A stretch of 5,318 nucleotides of DNA from NCBI GenBank assembly GCA_047621945.1, contig JBLHMK010000147.1:1-5318 (forward strand), given 5' to 3'. The stretch is from JAFMKE01 sp047621945. GTDB lineage: Bacteria > Bacteroidota > Bacteroidia > Chitinophagales > UBA8649. The notes below the pieces were generated by a model. The model was not told the origin of the DNA. It saw only the letters and a program-made list of their open reading frames with translations, and made no database searches. Numbering within the stretch: position 1 is the first letter of the stretch; every line of letters starts with the position of its first letter. Made by a program: the position numbers and the translations under genes. Below, in pieces: positions 1 through 5,189 of the stretch.

Positions 1-488
1 GGATTTAAACTCGTTAAGTTGGTACTATTCAACAACTGATCAGCAAAAGCATTTTCATCAATGTCCAATTCACCACTTACTATTAAGCCTGGCGCTACAT
101 TCTCCACAGAGAAACTTTGCCAAGCACCTAGAATATTCACTTGAGCAATGATTTCAATAGTCTTAGATTCTAGCTTTACTGATTTAGCCCCTTCCACAAA
201 ATCTGAACTCTCCGTTACCAACTCTACCAATGAATTTCCAGTTCCTGGATAAACAATACTGTCCGTTCCTGTTAACTGATTCAAAGAAGACCAACTCACC
301 GCTTCATTGTAATCAAACTGAGAGTTAATCAGTTCATAATCCACTGTAAATCCCTGAACAGTAGCTTGTCCTGCTACATTAATTGTATTCTGTTGAATGG
401 TCCAATTCTCAAATCCAGGATTGATGGTTTGCGCATTTAGCATACTTGCAGATAGTATAAAAAGACCTAAAACGTAAATTGATTTCAT
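1..488 (-). CDS. Secreted protein, N-terminal part (PCMD-like, runs off left edge)
   Basis: The reading frame is open from an ATG at 488 to the left edge, giving 162 residues with no stop, so only the N-terminus is present. Residues 1-19 form a signal peptide (MKSIY, hydrophobic core, then LNA before Q20), so the protein is exported. The mature part starts with NPGFENW, followed by a WSSLN block, a GAKSVKLES block and an APGLIVSGELDID block. This order (GFExW, then a W-S-L-N strand, then 'S-V-K-L-x-T/S', then 'A-P-G-x-x-x-x-G') resembles the PCMD-type or type IX secretion cargo proteins of Bacteroidota, which often carry a C-terminal sorting domain. That end is outside the window, so the sorting signal cannot be confirmed. 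The gene starts 20 bases after the stop of the upstream minus-strand gene, so the two are probably co-transcribed. The family assignment comes from motif memory; secretion is much surer than function. Confidence 0.75.
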   Translation of the reverse strand, partial: MKSIYVLGLFILSASMLNAQTINPGFENWTIQQNTINVAGQATVQGFTVDYELINSQFDYNEAVSWSSLNQLTGTDSIVYPGTGNSLVELVTESSDFVEGAKSVKLESKTIEIIAQVNILGAWQSFSVENVAPGLIVSGELDIDENAFADQLLNSTNLTSLN

Positions 489-508
489 ATAAATAGTTTA
501 ATAATTGA

Positions 509-772
509 TTATTGTACGGTGGCTCTCAAGCCTCTTATTCCCATGACTACGACACTCTCATTTGCTGGCTCATATTTGCCATCAGCATTCACATCTTCCC
601 ACTCAAAACTTTGCTTGATGCTCACTGCCACAACAATGTCTTCTGACTCCTCTCCAGTTTGATCGAATGTATACTTGAAGATTAACTTAGGTATATTCTC
701 TTCTTCTTTTTTAAACGATGAAAAAGCGATGCTTAGGCACAATAAGAGGATAACAACATCGATTTTAGACAT
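509..772 (-). CDS. Small exported protein of unknown function; degenerate lipoprotein signal
   Basis: This 87-residue protein starts at ATG 772. Residues 5-19 are strongly hydrophobic (VVILLLCLSIAFSS) and are followed at once by FKKEEEN. Bacteroidota lipoproteins very often read '...SSCKKEEE', where the Cys is lipidated and the K-acidic run acts as a surface-export signal. Here position 20 is Phe (TTT), one base away from Cys (TGT), so the lipobox looks lost. The protein is probably still inserted or exported through an uncleaved or atypical signal. Residues 60-67 (DVNADGKY) match an EF-hand-like or dockerin-like calcium loop (DxNxDGxY), followed by EPANE. The remaining sequence is not recognised. 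The gene lies 20 bases upstream of the secreted-protein gene on the same strand and probably leads its operon, which suggests a surface or extracellular role. It is short but has a clear start and sensible composition, so I consider it real. Confidence 0.65.
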   Translation of the reverse strand: MSKIDVVILLLCLSIAFSSFKKEEENIPKLIFKYTFDQTGEESEDIVVAVSIKQSFEWEDVNADGKYEPANESVVVMGIRGLRATVQ

Positions 773-800
773 TTTTAAGAATTATTAGAGCTTTAAGGAA

Positions 801-836
801 CAAAAATTTTATCTAAAGAGTTTAAAGCTAAACAAA
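801..836 (-). promoter_or_regulatory. Candidate promoter for the minus-strand exported-protein operon
   Basis: Read on the minus strand, a TTTG (complement of 833-836) is followed about 21 bases later by TAAAATTTTTG (complement of 801-811). This is a relaxed version of the Bacteroidota -33 TTTG / -7 TAnnTTTG promoter, with extra bases between the TA and the TTTG. It lies about 30-60 bases before the ATG at 772, which is a reasonable distance. The match is imperfect, so this is only a candidate. Confidence 0.3.
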
Positions 837-852
837 AGGTTTCATACCTTTG
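821..852 (+). promoter_or_regulatory. Bacteroidota-type promoter of the peroxiredoxin gene
   Basis: TACCTTTG at 845-852 is an exact match to the Bacteroidota -7 box TAnnTTTG. A weak upstream partner, TTTA at 821-824, lies 20 bases before it, close to the usual -33 spacing. Transcription would start near 858-860 and give a leader of about 35 bases. That leader is almost pure A/T with a repeated ATCAAAA and no Shine-Dalgarno sequence, as is common for highly expressed genes in this phylum. No OxyR or PerR operator could be recognised by eye. Confidence 0.7.
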
Positions 853-893
853 TATAACAGTAATAATTTATAAATCAAAAATCAAAAATAATT

Positions 894-1523
894 ATGGGAT
901 TAGTAGGAAAAAAAGCTCCAAATTTTAGTGCAACTGCTGTAGTAAACGGCGGTGATTTTCAAGATGAATTTTCATTAGAGCAGTATATTGGAAAGAAAAA
1001 AGTTGTTTTATTCTTCTACCCAATGGACTTCACATTTGTTTGCCCAACTGAATTATTAGCTTTTCAAGAAAAATTAGCTGAATTTGAGAAAAGAGGTGTA
1101 GCTGTTGTTGGTTGTTCTGTTGATTCTCATTTCTCACACTGGGCTTGGTTAAATACGCCTAAAGATAAAGGTGGTATTCAAAGCGTAAACTACCCCTTAG
1201 TTGCTGATTTCGATAAAACAATTTCAATGAACTACGGTGTTTTAGCCGGAGAATATACTTGGGATGAAGATGGTAACTGGGGATTCGAAGGAGCTCCTGT
1301 TGCATACAGAGGTTTATTCTTAATTGATGAAGAAGGAACAGTTCGTCATGAGTTAATCAATGATTTACCTTTAGGAAGAAACGTAAACGAAGCATTAAGA
1401 GTAATTGACGCTTTAGCACACAACCAGAAATATGGTGAGGTTTGCCCTGCTAACTGGAACGAAGGTGACGATGCAATGACTGCTTCTTCAGATGGTGTTG
1501 CAGATTACTTATCTAAGCACTAA
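894..1523 (+). CDS. Typical 2-Cys peroxiredoxin (AhpC/TSA family, Prx1-type)
   Basis: This complete 209-residue protein has the usual length for the family. It reduces hydrogen peroxide, organic hydroperoxides and probably peroxynitrite in the cytoplasm, and would be recycled by thioredoxin or an AhpF-like reductase. The peroxidatic Cys is C50 in FYPMDFTFVCPTE, with the supporting Thr47 and Pro51. The active-site Arg is R139 in AYRGLFLID. The resolving Cys is C184 in GEVCPANW, which makes it a typical 2-Cys enzyme that forms an intersubunit disulfide. The GGLG-type loop appears as KGGIQ (92-96), and the C-terminal YF motif of overoxidation-sensitive eukaryotic enzymes is absent (the protein ends in YLSKH), which predicts a robust form. 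C74 is an extra cysteine. The gene has its own promoter and a strong terminator, so it is probably monocistronic. Its codons are uniformly A/T-ending (TTA, GTT, GCT), as expected for high expression. Confidence 0.97.
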   Translation: MGLVGKKAPNFSATAVVNGGDFQDEFSLEQYIGKKKVVLFFYPMDFTFVCPTELLAFQEKLAEFEKRGVAVVGCSVDSHFSHWAWLNTPKDKGGIQSVNYPLVADFDKTISMNYGVLAGEYTWDEDGNWGFEGAPVAYRGLFLIDEEGTVRHELINDLPLGRNVNEALRVIDALAHNQKYGEVCPANWNEGDDAMTASSDGVADYLSKH

Positions 1524-1543
1524 TACTTGAAAACATTCATAAT

Positions 1544-1594
1544 TAAAGCCATTCTTGCTTCGATGTATTTCGAACAGAGTGGCTTTACTTTTTT
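1544..1594 (+). terminator. Intrinsic terminator of the peroxiredoxin gene
   Basis: TAAAGCCATTC (1544-1554) pairs with GAGTGGCTTTA (1577-1587) over 11 positions, with one G-U wobble at 1552/1579. Inside it, TTCGA (1559-1563) pairs with TCGAA (1570-1574) around a 6-base loop, so the hairpin has two stacked stems. CTTTTTT follows at 1588-1594. Stem plus T-tract is the classic factor-independent layout. It lies 20 bases after the peroxiredoxin stop codon and only 6 bases before the next start codon. Confidence 0.85.
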
Positions 1595-1600
1595 AAGCCG

Positions 1601-2074
1601 ATGGAAGCCATTATACTAGCAAAGCAAGTTCAGTGTTCCACAAAGGAAGCTTTCGACTATTGGACTAAACCCAAGCAATTGCAACTCTTCTTTGGTGCCA
1701 ACCACCAAGTAGAACTGCCTAAAGGCGGCCCTTATGAGATCTATTTCTCCATGGAACCAGCAGCAGGGCAACGAGGTTCTGAAGGTTGCCAAGTCATTGA
1801 TTTTAAGGCAGATGAGTTTTTAAGCTTCACGTGGAATGCCCCACCGAGTATTCCTGAAATACGAAATAGCAACAAGTACACCAATGTTAAATTAAGTTTT
1901 AATTCAATAAATGCTCATTCTTGCGAACTAAAGCTGGTGCATGATGGTTGGAACTACGGAGGAAAAGGATGGGGCGACACTCATCAATTTTTTCAAGAAG
2001 CTTGTCCTTATTTATTGAACAATATGGAGCAAGCCATTAAACAAATAAATACCCCTCTTGGGGATGAAAAATAA
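1601..2074 (+). CDS. AHSA1/SRPBCC (START-like) domain protein
   Basis: This 157-residue protein consists of one Bet v 1-like SRPBCC fold of the AHSA1 (activator of Hsp90 ATPase homologue) type. Visible features are the N-terminal strand plus helix (STKEAFDYWTKPKQLQLFF, residues 13-31), the GGPYEIYF strand (42-49), and the VIDFKADEFLSFTW block (65-78), which matches the family's 'G-x-V-x-x-x-x-P-x-x-x-L-x-F-T-W' strand pair. Then come VKLSF (96-100), VHDGW (113-117) and a long C-terminal helix (about 127-149) that would cover the hydrophobic cavity. Bacterial members are thought to bind small hydrophobic ligands or act as stress-related accessory proteins; the true ligand here is unknown. ATG 1601 fits the start of the domain and no useful earlier start exists. 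It sits 7 bases after the peroxiredoxin terminator's T-tract, so its promoter is unclear. The stop overlaps the start region of the next gene, so this is the first gene of a three-gene operon. Confidence 0.88.
   Translation: MEAIILAKQVQCSTKEAFDYWTKPKQLQLFFGANHQVELPKGGPYEIYFSMEPAAGQRGSEGCQVIDFKADEFLSFTWNAPPSIPEIRNSNKYTNVKLSFNSINAHSCELKLVHDGWNYGGKGWGDTHQFFQEACPYLLNNMEQAIKQINTPLGDEK
2052..2063 (+). promoter_or_regulatory. Small GC hairpin abutting the metallophosphoesterase start
   Basis: CCCC (2052-2055) and GGGG (2060-2063) can pair around a TCTT loop, directly before ATG 2064 and inside the last codons of the upstream gene. A ribosome finishing the upstream gene would melt it, so it could couple translation of the two genes. 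It is only 4 base pairs long, so the role is inferred. Confidence 0.35.
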
Positions 2075-3311
2075 AATGAGAGAAGTCATATTTTTTGCTG
2101 TTGTAGCACTCGTGGTAATTTTCGTAGACCTATACGCATATCAAGCTATTCGATCAGTTTACCCTTTTAGTAGCGCCACAGGTAAAATTATTGGAATCGT
2201 TTTCTGGTCAATTACCTTTTACCTGCTGTTCTCTATTATGGCATCGGCCATCTTTGGCGTAGAGAAGGTGCCAAGCATATTAAAAAAATTATCCGCGGCC
2301 CTGTTCTTTTTTGGATTGATATCAAAGTTGTTTGCCATATTCTGGTTGTTTGGCGAAGATATCTTTCGTACAGTTAAATTCGGTTACGAGAATCTGTTTG
2401 GCAGCAATAACAACGTGAGTTTCGACAGCCGACGAAAATTCATTAGCCAGATTTCAATCTTTTCTGCCTTAGCCCCTATAGCCATTTTGACTTATGGGAT
2501 ACTGAGAAATGCTTACAACTACCAATTCCACAAAATTCAAGTGAGCTTGAAAAAGCTCCCGAGCAACTTCAAAGGATTTACCATTGTGCAACTCTCGGAT
2601 ATTCATGCAGGAAGCTTTAACAAAACGAAGCCGATAGAGAAAGCGGTGGAGAAAATAAATGCTTTGAATCCTGACTTGATTCTCTTTACGGGTGACCTAG
2701 TCAATAACCTCGCTGAGGAAATGGACCTATACAAGCCCATCTTTGCGAAGCTAAAAGCCAAGCATGGCGTTTATTCTGTATTGGGGAATCATGACTATGG
2801 CGACTATGAGTTTGGAAAAGATCCTAGTCCAGAAAAAGAAGTGAATTTCAAAGCCTTTTTAGAAGTGCATAAAGACTTGGGTTGGGATTTATTGAGGAAT
2901 GAAAACCGCCGTATAAAAATTGGCGACCAACACATTGATTTATTAGGCGTTGAAAATTATAGTTCTAATCCGCGTTTTAATCAAGAGGGCGACTTAACAA
3001 AAGCTTATGCGGGATTAAGTCCTGAAAGCTGTAAGATATTAATGAGCCACGACCCTAGTCATTGGGACCATCAAATTAATAAGGAATTTACCGATATCGA
3101 TTTAACGCTTGCAGGACACACGCACGGCTTTCAGTTTGGTATAGAGACCAAATGGTTAAAGTGGAGTCCTTCGCAGTACATTTACAAGCAATGGGCTGGC
3201 TTATACCAAAAAGGAGAGCAATACATTTATGTGAATCGAGGCTTTGGTAACTTGGGTTATCCCGGCCGAGTAGGTATCTTACCAGAAGTAACGGTAATGG
3301 AATTGACCTAG
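2064..3311 (+). CDS. Membrane-anchored YkuE-like metallophosphoesterase with internal twin-arginine motif
   Basis: With the ATG at 2064 this is a 415-residue protein. A TTG at 2058 and an ATG at 2076 share the frame; 2064 gives a basic N-terminus (KNKMR) before the first helix and overlaps the upstream gene by 11 bases. Hydrophobic segments lie at about 7-28, 40-64, 74-96 and 129-148. The last is preceded by SRRKFIS (122-128), a good match to the Tat motif S-R-R-x-F-L-K. Residues about 160-415 form a calcineurin-like phosphoesterase domain with every metal-ligand block intact: LSDIHAGS (D179, H181), TGDLV (D211), LGNHDYGD (N242, H243), MSHDP (H329) and AGHTHGFQ (H352, H354). The short insert-free domain and GHTHGFQ ending resemble B. 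subtilis YkuE and E. coli YaeI, two-metal phosphodiesterases of the envelope. The substrate is unknown; a lipid-linked or nucleotide-sugar phosphate is a guess. It lies mid-operon, with 2 bases before the next gene. Confidence 0.93.
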   Translation: MKNKMREVIFFAVVALVVIFVDLYAYQAIRSVYPFSSATGKIIGIVFWSITFYLLFSIMASAIFGVEKVPSILKKLSAALFFFGLISKLFAIFWLFGEDIFRTVKFGYENLFGSNNNVSFDSRRKFISQISIFSALAPIAILTYGILRNAYNYQFHKIQVSLKKLPSNFKGFTIVQLSDIHAGSFNKTKPIEKAVEKINALNPDLILFTGDLVNNLAEEMDLYKPIFAKLKAKHGVYSVLGNHDYGDYEFGKDPSPEKEVNFKAFLEVHKDLGWDLLRNENRRIKIGDQHIDLLGVENYSSNPRFNQEGDLTKAYAGLSPESCKILMSHDPSHWDHQINKEFTDIDLTLAGHTHGFQFGIETKWLKWSPSQYIYKQWAGLYQKGEQYIYVNRGFGNLGYPGRVGILPEVTVMELT

Positions 3312-3313
3312 AA

Positions 3314-3790
3314 ATGGATAAACTCAATCAAGATCAGCAAAAAAGTTTAAAAACAATTGCCTTTCTCAGCGGATGGATGGATACGAAGTTTCGGATTCCA
3401 GGCACGCAGATTAAGTTTGGAATCGATGCCTTAATGAGTTTGATTCCCGGTATTGGTGATTTAGCCAGTACAGGCATCAGCATAGGGATTTTTGCTTTGA
3501 TTCTAAAGAAGGGTGTTCCTTTTGGGACTGCCTTTAAAATGATGTTCAACATCATCTTAGACAGCATCTTCTCTTCTGTTCCATTCATAGGCACCATAGC
3601 CGATGTAGGCTTCAAAGCCAACACTAGAAACTTAAACCTCCTAGAAAATCATTTAGCCAACAACCCTACTGGCAACTATGCCTATGGCATTTGGATGGTC
3701 TTTGCCTTGACCTTGCTTATTCTCGGCCTAATCTTTTTCTTCTTGATAGGTGTGATATGGAAACTCTTTGAGGCCTTACTAACTCTATAA
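3314..3790 (+). CDS. DUF4112 membrane protein
   Basis: This 158-residue protein starts 2 bases after the metallophosphoesterase stop. It carries the DUF4112 signature in order: DTKFRIPGT (23-31), FGIDALMSLIPGIGD (35-49), a GVPFGTAFKMMFNIILD helix (67-83), VPFIGTIADVGFKANTRN (89-106) and LNLLENH (107-113). The region 38-64 is hydrophobic and glycine-rich and may form a membrane hairpin. A clear transmembrane helix at about 126-148 follows, near the C-terminus. DUF4112 proteins occur widely in bacteria and fungi, and I know of no established biochemical role. Its tight position behind a membrane-tethered phosphoesterase suggests an envelope function shared with that enzyme, but this is inference. 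No convincing terminator follows: AAGCA/TGCTT at 3803-3820 is weak. After it, 3791-3961 is an A/T-rich stretch with no gene that I can support. Confidence 0.9.
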   Translation: MDKLNQDQQKSLKTIAFLSGWMDTKFRIPGTQIKFGIDALMSLIPGIGDLASTGISIGIFALILKKGVPFGTAFKMMFNIILDSIFSSVPFIGTIADVGFKANTRNLNLLENHLANNPTGNYAYGIWMVFALTLLILGLIFFFLIGVIWKLFEALLTL

Positions 3791-3961
3791 ACTAGTTAGC
3801 TTAAGCATAAGGGTTTGCTTTTGGGGCTTGTGCATATCTCTTTATTTTTTCTTGGCATCTTTTCATATGTAAATTATTAAGTATAAGTTGAGTTGTTTAA
3901 GTTTAAAACATTAATCTGATGTCAAAAGAAACTTGTTTGTTGACATTTACTATTTGAAAAT

Positions 3962-4759
3962 ATGAATGAATCTAAAATAATATTTATTAATTCTATCTCT
4001 TAACTTTCAAGCCAATTTAGTTCACTTTTTTGTGACATTATACAGGCTACAAAAGAGAAAATATCCAATGACTTTGTAGGTAATTTTGCCATGGTGTTTA
4101 CAGAAAATAGAGAAGTTTCTAAGGAATTCTACTATTCGGAAGATAAACCCATAAATAAGCAATCTCTTTTTCCTGTTACCTCTATCAGTAAGTGGCTTAC
4201 TTCTTTTTGAGTAATGAAACTAGTTGAGCAAGGTAGAGTAGATTTAGATCAACCAATAGCTGATTATCTTGCGAGATGGCATCTTCCAGAAAGTGACTAT
4301 GATAATAGCAAAGTGACGGTGAAAAGATTACTTTCCCACTCATCTGGCTTGATTGATTCCCTTGGCTATGCCGGTTTCCTACCCGATGAACAAGTTCAAA
4401 GCATTGAAGAATCATAGACTAAAGCGGCTGATGGATATTATTCAGATGGAGTTGCAATAGTGGGTTTCGAACCAGGTAGTGAATACCTGTATTCAGAAGC
4501 TGGCTATACGCTCTTACAATTGCTCATTGAAGAAGTCAGTGGTCTGTCTTTTCAAGCCTATATGACACAAGAGGTTTTTGAACCATTATAACTTATCCCA
4601 GCTCTCCTTAGCATGAGCGAAGCGGGTGCTAAGGACTTGAAATCATCGGTTGCTTCTAACTCGGGCAGATAAATGCAACTACCACTAGCAAGAATAGTCT
4701 ATCATCAGCTATTACGAATTGAACTCAAACTCTTTCTAATTAAAAGCCATACTCAAGGT
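3962..4759 (+). pseudogene. Broken serine beta-lactamase / PBP-like hydrolase
   Basis: One frame keeps clear homology to the beta-lactamase (class C / PBP-like) serine hydrolases but is cut by stops. SISK at 4181-4192 is the SxxK catalytic motif, inside FPVTSISKW. A stop (TGA 4208-4210) stands where the family usually has Gly (GGA), followed by VMKLVEQGRVDLDQPIADYL, KRLLSHSSGL and EPGSEYLYSEAGYTLLQLLI, with YSEAGY at the Y-S/x-N position. Further stops lie at 4415-4417 (TAG, probably from TTG Leu), 4589-4591 (TAA after FEPL) and 4670-4672 (TAA). Residues SMSEAGAKDLKSS after the third stop still fit the family; beyond 4670 frames mix and homology fades at a possible SHTQG (4745-4759). The final part, including the KTG-like motif, is absent, so the gene is truncated. 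The start at ATG 3962 is uncertain because that frame meets a TAA at 4001. Intact members are usually exported. Confidence 0.85.
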
Positions 4760-4780
4760 ATTCAGATCAAATTTTATCCT

Positions 4781-5079
4781 ATGGCCAATGCAGGATACAA
4801 AATCAGCAATCCAGAAAGAATATATTTTATAAGTTTTGCAATCTCTCAATGGATAGATGCCTACCTGCCGGCAGGCAGGTTTTCACTCGAAGTCGATAGA
4901 ACTGAATGAAAGAGAAAGTCGAAAAGAATAGATATTGTGGCTTTTCAAAAGTGTAGGCTACGAAATAGTAGAAATTCAAAATATCAATTTTGGAGACAAG
5001 ACAATCATCCCATAGCGCTCTTGCCACATCAAGATAGTTTTGCTGGACAAAAAGGATTGATCGAAGTCATATTTTTTAG
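4781..5079 (+). pseudogene. REP-associated tyrosine transposase (RAYT, Y1/IS200-like) remnant
   Basis: Three blocks of a Bacteroidota RAYT are recognisable. Block 1 (4781-4864) begins with ATG and reads YKISNPERIYFISFAISQWIDAY, the family's N-terminal strand. Block 2 (about 4884-4964, a different frame) reads SKSIELNERESRKE, then TAG at 4929-4931 where Trp is normal, then ILWLFKSVGYE. Block 3 (4964-5076, back in the first frame) reads NSRNSKYQFWRQDNHPIAL and then jumps to AGQKGLIEV, the C-terminal signature. The shift between blocks 2 and 3 fits loss of one A in the A-run at 4963-4965. The roughly 55-60 residues between blocks 1 and 2, which should hold the HxH (HUH) motif, are gone. So are about 35-40 residues after NHPIAL, which should hold the YIHxNPV helix with the catalytic Tyr. 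The protein is therefore catalytically dead. It lies about 20 bases after the last beta-lactamase homology. Confidence 0.8.
4860..4879. repeat. GC-rich REP-like palindrome
   Basis: This 20-base palindrome has one mismatch, with arms CCTACCTGCC and GGCAGGCAGG, and a perfect 12-base core CCTGCCGGCAGG at 4864-4875. It contrasts sharply with the A/T-rich surroundings. The same core is a known dispersed palindrome in Bacteroidota genomes, and when translated it gives the typical LPAGR string. It sits inside the RAYT remnant, exactly where the first deletion removed the HUH region. Confidence 0.85.
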
Positions 5080-5099
5080 AATGAGCTTGTGTTTGGTCA

Positions 5100-5140
5100 T
5101 AGCTACAAGCTACTATCTTTTTATAATCCTTAGCAACTGG
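5100..5140. repeat. 41-base direct repeat, copy 1
   Basis: It begins TAGCTACAAGCTACT, has an A/T-rich centre, and ends CCTTAGCAACTGG. It matches copy 2 (5149-5189) at 33 of 41 positions, and the start-to-start distance is 49 bases. TAGCT and AGCTA flank an ACA loop, giving a 5-base-pair hairpin. It lies just after the RAYT remnant, where REP-type elements often cluster. Confidence 0.75.
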
Positions 5141-5148
5141 CTGAAACG

Positions 5149-5189
5149 TAGCTACAAGCTACTGTTTATTTTAGATCCTTAGCCACCGG
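5149..5189. repeat. 41-base direct repeat, copy 2
   Basis: It shares TAGCTACAAGCTACT and CCTTAGC with copy 1. With the G at 5148 it forms a perfect 6-base-pair hairpin, GTAGCT-ACA-AGCTAC (5148-5162). Its right end (CCTTAGCCACCGG) overlaps the last codons and stop codon of the minus-strand Crp/Fnr fragment. Confidence 0.75.

Noticed and set aside
2058..2060. TTG as the start of the metallophosphoesterase
   Set aside because: It lies inside the loop and stem of a small hairpin, and ATG codons at 2064 and 2076 are better starts.
3088..3327. Minus-strand open frame opposite the phosphoesterase C-terminus
   Set aside because: It lies antisense to the GHTHGFQ-containing end of a well-supported gene and has no recognisable domain or start context.
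3334..3624. Minus-strand open frame opposite the DUF4112 gene
   Set aside because: It mirrors the conserved DUF4112 motifs in antisense; its composition follows from the real gene.
3803..3822. AAGCA/TGCTT hairpin as terminator of the three-gene operon
   Set aside because: It has only five base pairs and an 8-base loop and is followed by TTGGGG rather than a T-tract.
3936..3961. TACTATTTG before ATG 3962 as promoter of the hydrolase
   Set aside because: It has three instead of two bases between TA and TTTG, and no well-spaced upstream element; the start codon itself is doubtful.
4197..4415. Minus-strand open frame opposite the broken hydrolase
   Set aside because: The plus strand here carries clear hydrolase homology, and the minus-strand product resembles nothing.
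4208..4672. Programmed stop-codon read-through or codon reassignment in the hydrolase
   Set aside because: All three stop codons occur at unrelated family residues, the C-terminus is missing, and neighbouring genes use stops normally.
4827..5027. Minus-strand open frame across the RAYT remnant and palindrome
   Set aside because: It reads through the REP-like palindrome (giving a CLPAGR string) antisense to recognisable transposase blocks.
4673..5182. Two plus-strand open frames of 78 and 81 codons as independent small genes
   Set aside because: Both are composites: hydrolase debris, RAYT blocks, palindrome and direct repeats read in one frame by chance.
5100..5189. CRISPR array
   Set aside because: There are only two copies with 8 spacer bases between them and 80 percent identity, and no cas genes are nearby.
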